Source: Erythroxylum novogranatense
Lineage: Eukaryota > Streptophyta > Magnoliopsida > Malpighiales > Erythroxylaceae
Assembly (NCBI GenBank): GCA_029891385.1
Contig: CM057224.1
Location: 36,213,005-36,277,004, forward strand
DNA length: 64,000 nucleotides
Direction: 5' to 3'
Positions 35,393 through 47,836 of this stretch are shown piece after piece. Each line of letters begins with the position of its first letter. Positions within the stretch are counted from its first letter, which is position 1. The translations under genes and the position numbers were made by a program. Under the pieces are notes generated by a model. That model did not search any database, was not told the origin of the DNA, and saw only the letters and a list, made by a program, of their open reading frames with translations.

Positions 35393-36660
35393 CTAAGGAC
35401 CCACATACCTCAGACTCAACTTACCCTTCTTACCGAACCTCAGCACTCCTTTCCAAGGAGACGTCTTAAGGAATACCTTCTCACCGACCTCATACTCCAT
35501 CTCCTTTCGGTGAGCATCAACATAGCTCTTCATCCTATCTTGCGCCGCCTTAAGTCGCTGCTTAACCAAATTAACTTTTTCAACCGTCGTCTGAATCAAC
35601 TCTGGACCCATCAATTGCCTATCTCCTTCCTCATCCCAACAAATCGGAGTCCTACATCTCCTGCCATACAAAGCCTCATACGGAGCCATCTGAATACTCG
35701 AATGGTACGAATTGTTGTAAGCAAATTCGACCAACGGCAAATGCTCATCCCATGCTCCTCAAAATCCATCACACAAGCTCAAGCATCCTCCAGAGTCCGA
35801 ATGGTCCTCTCATTGACCATCCGTCTCGAGGGTGAAGCATCAGACTAAAATGCAATTTGGTACCCAAAGCATCCTATGCAAACCGCCTCCAAAATCTCAA
35901 GTGAACCATGGATCTCTATCAGACACAATGGAATCCGGAATCCCATACAGTCTCACTATCTCATCAATATACTTCTTTGCCAATACATGCAAAGAATCGG
36001 TCCGCTTAATCGCTAGAAATGAGTGACTTCACAACCGATCCACAATCACCCAAATAGCATTATGCCTCCCATCGTCTTAGGCAAACCCATCAAAAGTCCA
36101 TAGTCACTCGCCGCCACTTCCACTTCTAATAGAGCAACGGTCTCAACTTGCCCAAAGTGCACGGTGTTCACCTTGACTTGCGACACACTAGACACTTCTT
36201 CGATTTAACTCTGCGATATCCCTCTTCATGCCTCTCCACCAAAATGTTCTCAGAAATCCGATACATCCCGGTACTACCGGATGCATGGCATAAGGCGACA
36301 GTGCTTCATCCATAATCTCATCCTTGATCTCCCGACATCCTAATACACAACCTACTCCCAATGTCATCACCCATCGTCCCTCACCTCTATATCGAAATCT
36401 TACCATTCTCAATCTCATCCGAAGCTTGCTCAAGTCCGCATCCCGAGCACGCAAATCCCTAACCTTTTCCTTGAAAGATCGGTCTAACTCGAAAATTAGC
36501 GAAAGACAATCTAGCTCTTCCTGCGTCAAGCTTATCCTAATCTTAGCCATCTCTTCCAATAAAGGAAGATAAACCGATCGAACATGAGCAATCGACGACT
36601 TCTCGCTCAAGGCATCCGCCACAACATTGGCCTTGCCCGATGATACTCAATCAAGAAATC
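35393..36660 (-). pseudogene. Chromovirus integrase
   Basis: The N-terminal region lies at about 36622-36190 and includes TFWWRGMKRDIAEL near the zinc module. The core is largely unreadable between 36180 and 35850 because of frameshifts. The C-terminal part at 35740-35393 is a clean stretch: LVEFAYNNSYHSS, APYEALYGRRCRTP and KVFLKTSPWKGVLRFGKKGK. Comparison with the usual family text shows losses of one to three bases at several CGA-containing positions. Confidence 0.88.
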
Positions 36661-37960
36661 ATAATCCTTTAGTAGCTCCAACCACCTCCATTTGCCTCAA
36701 ATTCAATTCCTTCGACTCAAGAAATACTTTAGACTCTTATGATCGAAAGATCCGAGTCCGAACTCCATACAAATAATGCCTCCAAATCTTTAAGGCAAAT
36801 ATCACCGCTAACTCCAATCGTCGTCGGATAATTCAAATCATAAGGCTTCAAGCGCCTCGAAGCATATGCAATTATCCGATCTCCTGCATCAAAACACACC
36901 CAAGACCCTTCCTTGAAGCATCATCATACACAACATATCCTCATCCCTGAAGGCAAAACCAAAATCGGAGCACTCGTCAATCTGCGCTTAAGCTCCTCGA
37001 AACTCCTCGACACTCATCACTCCAAACAAACTTTTGATTTTCCTCAGCAGCTAGTCATTGGAGCGGATATCATCGAAAATCCCTCCACAAACCGTCTGTA
37101 GAGCTTTGCCAAACCCGAAAACTCCTCACCTCGCTACATTCTTGGCGCCTCCCAATTCACTACGCCTCTATCTTTTCGGATCCACATGCACTCCCCTTTC
37201 AAATCACATGCCCAAGAAAGGAAACTTCTCTCAACCAAAATTCGCATTTCTAATTTGGCATACAACTCATTACTCTCAAAGTCTCCAAAGAAATCCTCAA
37301 ATGCTCCTTATGCTCCCGATCACTTTGGAATACACCAATATATCATCAATGAAGACAATGATAAATTGGTCCAAGAATGGCTTGAACACCGATTCATCAA
37401 ATCCATAAAGCTACCGGAGCATTTGTCAATCCGAAGGCATCACCAAAAACTCAAAGTGCCCATAATAAGTCCCGAAAGCGAGACTTGGCACATCCGACTC
37501 CTTAATCCTCAATCGATGATAACCCGATCTCAAGTCTATCTTAGAGAAGACTCTCGCTCCTTGCAATTGATCAAACAAGTCATCAATGCGAGGAAGCGGA
37601 TACCGATTTTTCACCGTAATCTGATTCAACTTCCTGTAGTCTACACACATCCTCAAAGATCCATCCTTCTTCTTCACAAAAAGAACCGAGCTCCCAAGGC
37701 GAAGAACTCGGTTGAATATACCCTTTTTCTAATAACTCCTCCAACTGCTCCTTCAACACTTTCAATTCCGCCGGAGCCATCCGATAAGGCGGAATCGAAA
37801 TCGGCCTCGTACCTGACATAAGCTCAATGAAAACTCAATCTCCCGAGTGGCGGTAGTCCGCAATTCCTCGTGAAAGACATCCGAGAATTTCGACTCTTTG
37901 GAATATCTTCCAACTTCCTCTATCCGCCTCGAGTCCATCACGAAGCTAAAATGCCTCACA
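36661..37960 (-). pseudogene. Chromovirus reverse transcriptase and RNase H
   Basis: The reverse transcriptase fragment 37677-37426 reads [20 protein letters not shown], then [17 protein letters not shown] and [13 protein letters not shown]. The catalytic box IVFIDDILV is intact at 37336-37365, in a different frame. Upstream, 37819-37700 holds [20 protein letters not shown]. RNase H follows at about 36900-36670, badly broken. The motifs are easy to recognise but no frame runs through them. Confidence 0.9.
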
Positions 37961-39650
37961 TCCTGAACTCATCATCTTCTCTCGTCAAAGCCGAAACAAA
38001 TCTGGCGGACATGCTCTCCGTCCCCAACAAACACTACTCTTCCGCCACACCCACATCAAAGTCCACCGTCTTCGCTTACAATCCAATCGGGCATTGTACC
38101 TCTCCAAAGTATCCATACCCAATATCACATCCAATCCGCGATCTTGGTGGCATCGGATCTACCACTAGAAGTGCTCCACCAATACTAAGCTCACATCCTC
38201 CAAACACCGACTAATCACAATGTGTGACCAATCGGAGTACTCACCATCGGCGGAGTATCCAACGGACTCATGAACCATATCACACACAGTCTACTCAACG
38301 ACACAAACGAGTGAGTAGAACTCGATCAATCAACACAAGAACATCATCGAAAACAATCGAGCCATACCAGCCACAACATCCGGCGTGGCCTCTCAGATCC
38401 TCCCCGCCATAGCAAACACCTCTGCCGGTGCTCGCCTCTCGGTCTTCCCGAAGACTCACCCTCTTGGCAAGATCAATCGCCTACTCTCACACGCCCTCCT
38501 CGACCCATGGTCTTTGTCCTCCTAGGAGCTCAGATCGAGATCCTCTCTCTGGACGGTGAGGACACTCTCTAGCCTGCGCCCTTTCATCCCACAAATAAGC
38601 ATGCACCCGTCAATCGGTAACACTCTCCACCATGAAATCGACCACAATGCTCACACTTAGGGCTGATGACTGTCCCCATCTCCTCCTATCGCCGCCCACC
38701 GTAGAAGCTTGGTGAGAAACAGAGAGGTCCGAGATCGCCTAGGTCGGCTCGCACCATCGCTCCTCTCTCTCGATCGAGTAGGGAAGCTCCTAAGACTCAC
38801 TCGGACATAGGAGTACTAGTGCTACCTCCTCTCCTAACCGCTCTCGCCTTCCTCTTCTTATTCACAAAGACTTTGATATTCTCGATATTCTCTACCTCAA
38901 AGTCGCTTCAACCAAATTGGAAGTCACAAAATTTCTGCACAATCACCTTCTCTCGATGGCCAAATGCAATTCAGACTCAAACCGACGACATCTGCGCCTC
39001 TCGCCAACATCGATTCAAGCATACCGACAACATTGCAGAATCGGCGCCATACTCAAGAATCACATCTCCTCTCGAGTCAAACCGAGGAACTCCCTCGCTT
39101 CACAGACATATACCTCGACAGATACTTCTTCTTGAAAGCAACCAAGAAGTCCTGCCAAGATAACCTAATCGCCTCATCATGATCGCTCGCATGCTTCCCA
39201 CCAATGGAGAGCATCTCCACAAGCGGACTAGCAAGATACACAACTCTCTCGTCATCCTCACAATCCATCGATCCAAAGACTTCTCGGTCTTCCTCACCAA
39301 GTCTCGGCTTCTTGAGATTTGTTGTCCCAAAGAAATCCATCGCTCCAAACTTCCTCAACTTGTCGAACTGTTTCCCCTCTAATCGGGTCAAGGTAAGGTG
39401 TGGCATCGACCCATACTTTGAACAAACGCTGAGTAAAGGCTCAAACATCCTCGGAACAAACTGAGGCACTTGCCACTTGCCCTGGCGGAATCGGCGATTC
39501 CTGAGACTGCGACATAGGCTCACTGCCTAGCCCTACAGAAGCCTCAGCATTTCCGGGGGCTACGGACTCATCGATCCTCTCCTCTCTAGTCGGAGAGTCA
39601 GTGCAGCACAGACCGTGCATAGCTCCTCGTGTCCTTCTACGAGGTGGCAT
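37961..39650 (-). pseudogene. Chromovirus gag and protease
   Basis: Gag starts at 39650 with MPPRRRTRGAMHG, the usual Tekay-type start. It continues in two frames (39523-39077) with LTRLEGKQFDKLRKFGAMDF. A zinc knuckle PKCEHCGRFHGGECY lies at 38662-38617 with all four metal ligands. The protease region near 38330-38060 has a shifted form of the D-S-T-H-S block and the later FDVILGMDTLERY-like segment. All parts are out of frame with each other. Confidence 0.85.
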
Positions 39651-39797
39651 CGCACTTCAAATGGAAACACTAAGGATTAGCTATACGACAATCTACATGT
39701 ATGCATGACATGCATGTCACTTAATACAATCAAGGAATGCAACAAATAATCATAGAACACACAATCCTATATGCATTCTAAGTTCGAGGACACCTAA

Positions 39798-39820
39798 ACC
39801 TAGGCGCTCGATACGTGACA
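39798..39820 (-). promoter_or_regulatory. Possible chromovirus primer-binding site
   Basis: On the minus strand TGTCACGTATCGAGCGCC follows the 5' LTR. GTATCGAGC is close to GTATCAGAGC of the initiator-Met site, but the match is partial and may be affected by the small indels seen throughout the element. Confidence 0.45.
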
Positions 39821-42021
39821 TGTTAGGCCGGGCCCGTCAGACGTCCGAATCTCGAGGCGGCCCTTGGTCGCGCCACGCCGAAGCGCCCCAAACCATGGAC
39901 CCGATCCCAACATTTAGGCACAATCGATCAATTAATACATACATACATTGCCGTAATATACACAACCATACATTAAAGACCCTATAACCATAGGGATTTC
40001 ATATAATTGCAAATTAAGAAAAGTCAACAAGTATCCTCAAATGTAGCAAAACACAAATGAAATCTAAATCCAAAAATACATGAGTATGCTCAATGTTAAC
40101 ATGCTCGGAGGGCCAACAAAATACTGAACTTAATACAAAGCTCCTAATTTGTCCAAGTTTCCGATGTCATGCAAAGTCAACGATCGTCTGACCGCACTGA
40201 GGAGGAAAGGAATGGGTTGAGCTACATACCGATGGCTAATATATTTATAGCCATTGGCAATTAGTACAAATCCCAAAGATATGAACGATATATATTATAT
40301 CTATATACACACATCGCATTCACACGCCAATCACTAATGTACGCACTCATTATAATTAATGCAAGTCATAAATATGTCACAAAGCCTCCACAATGAACAA
40401 TTCACATATGCAATACACATCACAATGGCTCGAGGGTTCCATGGAAACAAAAGTAAGAAACTGAAGTTTACATCCTGAACGAAATGAGTCCATTCGGAGC
40501 TCATATGCCACAAGCGGCAGCCGGAGAAGGCTCTTGTCGACGTGCACGTGATTTAACGGAATGGTTCCACTCGCCCAAACAAAAGCACATAATCATGCTC
40601 ATAATCATTTCATCATATGATATTCTTTCATTTAGTCAAAATGCCATGATCAAGTCTAGGCATAACATGCTCAAAATCTATGTAATGCTATCAATTTTCA
40701 TGCTTCTTTCCAAATATATGATAATCAAAGTCATTCAATTCATCACATTTAATCATGCATAACATATAACATATATTCATACATAAAAGAAATTGCCTAA
40801 TCACACAATAACTATAAATATATTACCCACCTCTAATCGCCGAGAATCCAATTCACGATGTCCTTCTTCTTGCGATAAATCGGTCACTTGGTTTCCTAAA
40901 TCAACCAAGTTGCCATTCAATTAATATCCATAGCAATATCCAAAGATTAGAAAGCCGAAATAAAACATTAAAATCCATAATCGATCTTCTCCTAAAATTT
41001 CGAACCCTTCAAGGCTAATTCCGAACTTCCCTTGTCATACTTCTTATAGTCCTTAATTTCTAGATCACAACGAATCCAAGATCACCTCATTTGGATATCT
41101 ACACCAAAAGATATCCCTAACAATATAAACATCTCAAATTCAGAAACAAGGGGCTTCGCCAAGAACGAATGGACGCCGTCATGACGAAGACCACCGTCAT
41201 TGCATGGTTAAGGCTCGCCATGAACCAAACGTCGCCGACGTCGCGACGTCTCCTTCGCGACGTCGCGACGCTCACAACATTTCACACGCCATGACGAATA
41301 ATCGAATTATTTACACGTCGCGACGTGGCTCCCTTCTTCGATCGTCGCGGCGTGTTCATACGCACGTCGCGACGTCTGGGTCGAGGAACTCGACTCCGAA
41401 CCCAGATTTCTGCAGAACCCAACTTCCAATCTGTTCCAAACTCAAATGCAACATATTTAAGGCATAGATCAAGACTTATACTACCATTCTAACTCATTCT
41501 AAGCTTCAGATTCATCCTAAAATCAATAACTCAACGTTGTTCCCAAATTTTCAACTCAAAACCCTAAAACATCGATTTCTCTAAATCCAAGCTATATTAA
41601 CGTTTAATCCAAACGAAAACATGATAGGAAGGTCGAAAACTTACCGATCGAAGCTCGGAATCCGTCAAAACTAGCTGAAATCGCAACTCCTTCTTCTTCT
41701 CTTCTTCCTCCTCTCGACGGCTATACTTCTTCTCTTCTCTTCGTTTTTCCTTCTTTTTCCTCTTCCTCTTTCTTTCTAATCTCTTAACCCTAAGACACGA
41801 AACAAAGACCATAATGCCCCTTCCAATAAGCCTAAGTCCATTCTAATTTAAGTACACTTCCCAAAATGCCCTTACTCATATAAATTCTCTAATTTTCTAT
41901 TTAACTACATTAAACCTTAATTCCACATTAATACCCCCAATTAACTCAAATTAAAGCATAATCACATAATTACCACAAATCATGCTTAATGACATCATAA
42001 AAAAAAATTCGGGGCCTAACA
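39821..42021 (-). repeat. Chromovirus 5' LTR (2201 bp)
   Basis: It pairs with 32837-35030. From about 41430 to 41830 it differs from the other LTR at about two bases in 400. Elsewhere short indels cluster at CG or CGA sites. Candidate promoter elements cannot be fixed by eye. Confidence 0.95.
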
Positions 42022-44690
42022 TATCTTATGAAATTGAAACAATGTGCTTTAATGAAAGAAAACTTCTATTTTAAAGGATTTTTACTATTATCGTAATTAG
42101 ATTGTAAACTATACTTTTATATTTTTATGTTGAAATTTTAATAGATAATAAGGAATCATCGGATAAAGATTTAGTAAACCTAACATTTTATTCAGTATGT
42201 TAACGTTGATCTAGTATGAAATATTTTTCCCTAACATCTAATAGAACTATTCAATATAAATGTATATTTTACGTTAAAATGTTTAAAGTGGAAGGAAATT
42301 CATGGATTGAAAGAATATCTTGTTGTTGTTCAAGGTAATATTATTTCTTACAAAAATTACTATTTAAAGAATGTGAGAGGATTAAAATGATTTGCAGCAA
42401 CAAGTAAAAATAAACTAAAATTAAGACTTGTAATATATCTTTTAGAGATAATGAATTATAACAATTATTAAATAAGGGAAATTGAGACTTGTAGTATATC
42501 TTTTGAAGATAATGAAGCATAACAATTACTAAGTAAAGAAAAAATGTATTATTGACTTAGATTCTTATTTTCCTTTTAGAACAACTCATGGTTCTCAACC
42601 TAGTTTAAAAAGTACTTCATTGATAAGGATAATGTTTTGTTATGTAAAAGAACTTGGTTTATATGTATTCCTTTAAATGCTTCAAATTCAACATATTTTT
42701 AGAAACAATAAATGTCATAACAATGAAGCGAAAGGATTTAAGACACCCTTTTATTATGAGATTCATGTGACTTATAATTTAAGAAATTTAACAAGAAGAA
42801 TGTCAATTTATTATGGATATAGATAAGTCTAATTAGGGAAAAATTGGATGCTTTATTACAACAAATGAGTGGATTGATCAAAGACAAATTTTAATTAATT
42901 TCTTAGTTTACAATAATTTTATAACAACTTTTGTTAGGTCTATTGATACTTTTGATATATTCAAAAGTACTTGTACTTTATTTGAATTATTTTATTGGTC
43001 TCTATATTTTTCATTATACAAATCACATTTTAAACAATATTGGTTATATAAACCATATTTATAATCTTTATTCATGTGTATATAAGATCATAATTTTGTA
43101 TATAATCCTTTTATCGCTTTTGTTAAGAAAGTACGAAGATTGGATAATTTCAAAAAAAAAAGTACGAAGATTAGGTTAAGATTGTGCATCATATTGCTAT
43201 AAGGTTTACAACTGCATTTATAACTTTGAAAATTGTTTATGAACATAAGTAAGTGCTTCAAAATTTAATAAAAAGTTGACCCTTTTTGAGACATAAATTA
43301 TAAAATAAGTTTTGAAGGAAATGAGGTTTATTATATTATTCTAGATAATAATGTTTAGAATGTTTGCCTGATTATGGTGAAGATTGTGGCTCTACTTATA
43401 GGATTGTTAAGAATTGTTGAATCAAAATGAGAAACCATTTTGGAGTATATATATGATAGTATATATCTAGTTCACAAAACAATTATGAATCTTTTAAAAG
43501 AAAGGGAGAATTGAACAAATTTTATACAAATTTATTAAATGAAAACGGATAAGTAATTTACTCCAAGGAATCTACTTAGCATCTTACTTTTCAACCCTTA
43601 TTACTTACCCAATAAGATGCATATATAGATGTTGATATTATGAATGGTATTTTAAAAATAATTGAATAAAAAATATTTTCTCTCATAAAGAGTAAAAACA
43701 AACGATGAAATTAGATTGTATCGTGAATGTTTAGGAAATTTTAGTAGATTATTTGTAAAGGAAAACTTATAATGAAAGAATTGCAGTCTAATAAGTTTTC
43801 ATACTTTTAGTTTCATTGTTTATTTATTAATAATATTTTTATTTTTCATAAATTTTAATTTAAAATACAAATAAATGATAGAAATTATTTAGTGAAAGTG
43901 TCATAACAATGAAAAAACTTATTATTAGATTACGCAATCAAGTTATAAACACAATTAGAATAACTTTTAATGTTATGCATTAAATCGTTTAGGTATCAAA
44001 ACCCAATGACCTTATTTTCATTAGTTATAAGTTGAGGATGAAGATTGATTAAATTTTATTCTAAAAATAATTATACTTTTTATTATTAATTTTATATTTT
44101 TATTATACATTTAGAGTGTTTAGTAATAAAAGAACATATGATCCAAGTAACTTTAATTGTATTAATTCTTGTAAATTTTAGATCAACGAAAAAGAATCAT
44201 CACGTGATTTTGATTATAAAAATTTGGAAAAGCGGTTTACAAAGAAATGTATTTGTTATAATGAATAAATTAAAAACATATATTGATGTTTAATTAATTT
44301 CCTATTTTAAACATATTTACAAACTAAAAGTATAGTTTATTACAATAAAATAATTTTAGATATTAATGATTTAAAATTTATTTAAATAAGTAGAAGGTGC
44401 TTATGCACACAATTTAGATAAAACTTATTAATTTTTAAAAGTATTAACGAGTTTTAAACTTTTATGAAGATGAGATATAACTTTATTAGGAAGCATAATT
44501 TTAGTTGTTGACTATAATTTTGTTTTTATGTTAAATTTAAATTTAAATTTTGATTTAATTATTATATTATTATTTGATTATACAGTAATAAAAATTTAAC
44601 AGATAGCCGTATATTGTTTTTATTTTAATTAATTATTTAATTTAATAAACATTAGTGATACATTAATTATTCTTTGATCAAAGCAGCAAC
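42022..44690. other. AT-rich intergenic DNA
   Basis: No intact gene or defined element is visible. Around 42590-42700 a broken translation reads like the pre-integrase text of gypsy elements (DNVLLCKRTWFICIPLNAS), which hints at very old transposon DNA. A hydrophobic open frame at 42931-43179 has AT-driven composition and no motif. Confidence 0.45.
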
Positions 44691-44957
44691 GAAGTCGAGA
44701 TGATCATCTATTAGAAAAAGTGACACCGTTTTATGACGTGAACCAAAAAGAGAAGCTGACAGAACTTACATCGATCTTCAGTTTCACTCAACGAAGATCC
44801 AAATTTGCATGCCCGAACTTTACAAGACTAATAGGACCTACACTAGAACATGAGCAACACAAGAATTTTTGTCTTGACGGTTTCTGTCATTTTCGAGCAA
44901 AGGAAACCCCGCCGTAGTAATATGTGCCGTAAATTGCTATGTTTGCAGAAGAAGACA

Positions 44958-45053
44958 GCTTGGCATGGTGCCAAGTTCGGTTCTTTGTTTAAAGACACCG
45001 ATGCAGCTTGGCATGGTGCCAAGTTCGGTTCTTTTTTTAAAGACATCGATGCA
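44958..45053. repeat. 48-bp tandem duplication upstream of the transporter gene
   Basis: Two 48-bp units, 44958-45005 and 45006-45053, differ at two positions. Each contains CTTGGCATGGTGCCAAG, a perfect 7-bp inverted repeat with a 3-base loop. The array lies about 230 bp before the start codon of the gene at 45287, probably in its 5' untranslated region or promoter. Confidence 0.92.
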
Positions 45054-45286
45054 CTTTGAGTTTGTCGAAAACTTCGTAAAAATCTCTATGTGGCTAAGCC
45101 AGAGTACCAGCTGTAGATGAGCGAAGTGGTAAACTGGCGCTGTACCTGTAGACTTTACCAAAACAGGGTTTCTATCCATTCTTATATCAAACTTTCTCCA
45201 ATGCTTTCTAGATCCTAGCCCGTGCATTGAGTTTCTCTGCTGAGTCAAGCAAAAGGGTCCCTTGATCCATAGTGATCAGGAGCGAC

Positions 45287-47214
45287 ATGTTAGAGGGTCC
45301 AACAGAGGCTGAATGTCCTGATCAAGAGGTCTCCTTCGCGAGGCCAAATGAAGATAACGTTGAGCAAGATCTCGCGACACCGGATTTGCATGATACTGCA
45401 ATGAAAATTGAGAGGGCCTCAGAGGCTTATAAGGGTTGCACAGAGGTTGTGGATAGTCCAAGTAAACCCGAGATTTGGATTTGGTACTTCTACGAGTTCT
45501 GTTCCTATTTCATTCATACAGTTCTTCTACCGGTTCTTTTCCCACTTCATATTAGTCCGATCAAGAAACTGCCTGAGCGACCTGCCAGGAACGGCAGGGG
45601 TTTGTTGTGTACAAATAATGAAATGCACCTGTAAGCTTCTCATTCCTACTTCCACAAGCAGATCATATCTTATAGACATGGTTTCTCAAAGATGATTCCA
45701 CCAGGATTAGTAATTTTTATACCCTATTTGAATATGTGCAGTTGTTTGACTTGGATTGAAATAACTTGCTATCTGAACTGTGAATGAGCCATTTCGGCTA
45801 CCTTTCAGGTGCCCACTAAATATTGCAATACAGCAAGGGTTTACGAAAAAATTGACACAATGTGGAACGTTGTCCCAAAAGTTTAGTCATATGTTTCTGT
45901 CTTGTTAAGTAGATGTTGTATTCAAATTGCAGGTACGAAGCTTTGACACTTAGAACCATACCAGTCAGCAAGTCGAAATTCTCCCCAATGGAGTGGACTT
46001 CCTTTTCATGGGCTATAGGGTTGTTTTTGGCTGCTATAATTATTGCATCCGTTTCCAGACACTTTGACCATGGCAAGAAACAGACAGTAATTTCTGGTGC
46101 AGCAATTGCCACTGGGGCATTCTTTTGCCTGCCTACTGGATTCTTCAGCGTTACATGGATGTTTCCTCCATATATTACAGCCATTGTCACAGCTTACATT
46201 ATTGCAACCACAGGCCATACCCGACACCTTGGAATAATGGTTCGAGGCTTCACAGGACCAAGCCTTCAGAAAAGCCAGTTTCATTTGCGCAGAAGGATAT
46301 CTAACTGGCTCTCTCTGTACGCCACTGCTGCTGGTAGCTTAGGTTCTGCTATTATATCAGCATTCGTTTACCATATGCTTAGAAAAAATGAAAAGTTCCT
46401 TAGTCTCTGGATTGTCTCAATTTTCAGTGGCATTATCTGGATTCTTGGAATACCCCATATTTTCTTCTTCAAGCCTGGTCCAGCCAATATCTCTCGCGTT
46501 TCGTCAATAGCTCATTTCGTCTCCATTTTCAAGTTCCCACATGCCTTCGGAAATCTTGTGGTTGCCTTCCTTGCCTCGTTCACAACAATGAGCATTTTCA
46601 CTACTGTGGTGCTCTATCTGATAGGCCAATTATGCATTAAACCCGTCTTCATACTCTTTCTTTGGTTAACTTATTTCACATTTCCATTGGTTGCTATGCC
46701 ACTGGTGCAACCACTACAGCTACTCATCAAGTCGAATGGAATGAAAATGTATTTGCTCGGTTTCATCTTATCAGCAGTCACCTCAGGATTCGGATTCTAC
46801 TTTCGAGGAAAGATTTGGCAGAGGCTTCATATACTTATTTTTGCTGGATTACAAAGCACATCAGTTGGTTTACTATATACTTTTGGGAGGGTTCTTCTGC
46901 TAGATTGCGCCCCCCATGGTAGAGAAGGTGCTTTTTCAGCATGGCTTTCATGGATTAGATCTTTCGGAACTTGTGCAGGTTTTGCACTTGCATCAGCTAT
47001 GCCTGAAAAGTCAGGCACTTGTTTTGCCATCACATTCTGCACTGCAGTGGGTGGCGGATTAATCTTGATTTACAGCAACATAAGCGACACAGGAGGAGCC
47101 AGAGCAGCTAGGATTGTCATTGAGGAAGGAGACGACTTTGGCTCACCTGTACAAGGACTGGACAATAGCATGGCAGAGCCATCAAAACAGTCCATTCATG
47201 AAGGAGCTCCTTAG
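45287..47214 (+). CDS. Multi-pass membrane protein, MFS/Atg22-like
   Basis: Two exons are supported: 45287-45630 and 45933-47214. The intron is 302 bp with GTAAG at the donor and TTGCAG at the acceptor, in phase 2. It joins the CT of one codon to the G that completes leucine 115. The product is 541 residues. Residues 1-60 are acidic and probably cytosolic. The block WIWYFYEFCSYF (64-75) opens the first membrane segment, and about eleven more hydrophobic segments follow up to residue 510. The tail is polar. Paired half-domains of this kind fit the major facilitator superfamily. The WYFYEF start recalls Atg22-type vacuolar effluxers, but that assignment and any substrate are inference. The start at 45287 is the first ATG in this frame after the upstream stop. 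Both exons are uninterrupted, unlike everything around them. Confidence 0.85.
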
Positions 47215-47793
47215 AATCTGGAAGGAAGTAGGTTTTTTAGATTGATTCTGAAATTTTTTAGTGTATGCAAAAATAATTAGATCGCCTTTGCCTTGTGTTC
47301 ATCAGCAATTGTGAAAAATAATCTGTAAGTTCAATCTTTAAACATTGTTTGCTGGCTGAAATGCGGCGATTTGTGTGCCTCCATTCTATCAAATGTAGCT
47401 TTCAGGCACTTCATTCTTCCCTCATCATCATCATCATGGTCATTATTCACTACCATTTATGAACAACGCAATTTGGCTGTCCACTAGGGGTGCCAACGCT
47501 TCCCCAGGTTCCAGTTACACAAAATGCTGACTTAAGATATTTGTAAAGCGTGACTGGTTCGTTACCTGATTATCCAAAGTGACATTATAGATAAAAAGTG
47601 ATAAATAAGTCTGATGTTGGCTTAACTGATAATTGCTAGCTAATGCCTCGCAGCTCATAGTTGTTAGTATTAAAATTTTAAAATGTCAAATAACAAACCA
47701 AAGATGAAATTAGTAATTAAGAATACCTGTATATTTTATTATTTGCTATGTATAAATATGAATATACACTTTTGTACTTTAATCATATATTAC

Positions 47794-47836
<43 letters not shown>

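Larger units (their letters stand above)
32837..42021 (-). mobile_element. Chromovirus (Ty3/gypsy, Tekay-like)
   Basis: A complete 9185-bp element lies on the minus strand with a perfect target duplication TATCT (32832-32836 and 42022-42026). LTRs are 32837-35030 (3') and 39821-42021 (5'). The internal region holds gag, protease, reverse transcriptase, RNase H, integrase and a C-terminal chromodomain, an order that defines Ty3/gypsy chromoviruses. LTRs of about 2.2 kb fit the Tekay lineage. Base substitutions between the LTRs are rare over long stretches, but small indels are frequent. Every coding domain is interrupted by indels. Confidence 0.95.

Noticed and set aside
36913..39464. Many plus-strand open frames
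   Set aside because: They are antisense shadows of the chromovirus gag-pol on the minus strand.
42931..43179. Hydrophobic 82-residue frame that could be a small membrane protein
   Set aside because: AT-rich composition alone gives Ile, Leu and Tyr runs. There is no motif, no promoter and no support from neighbours.
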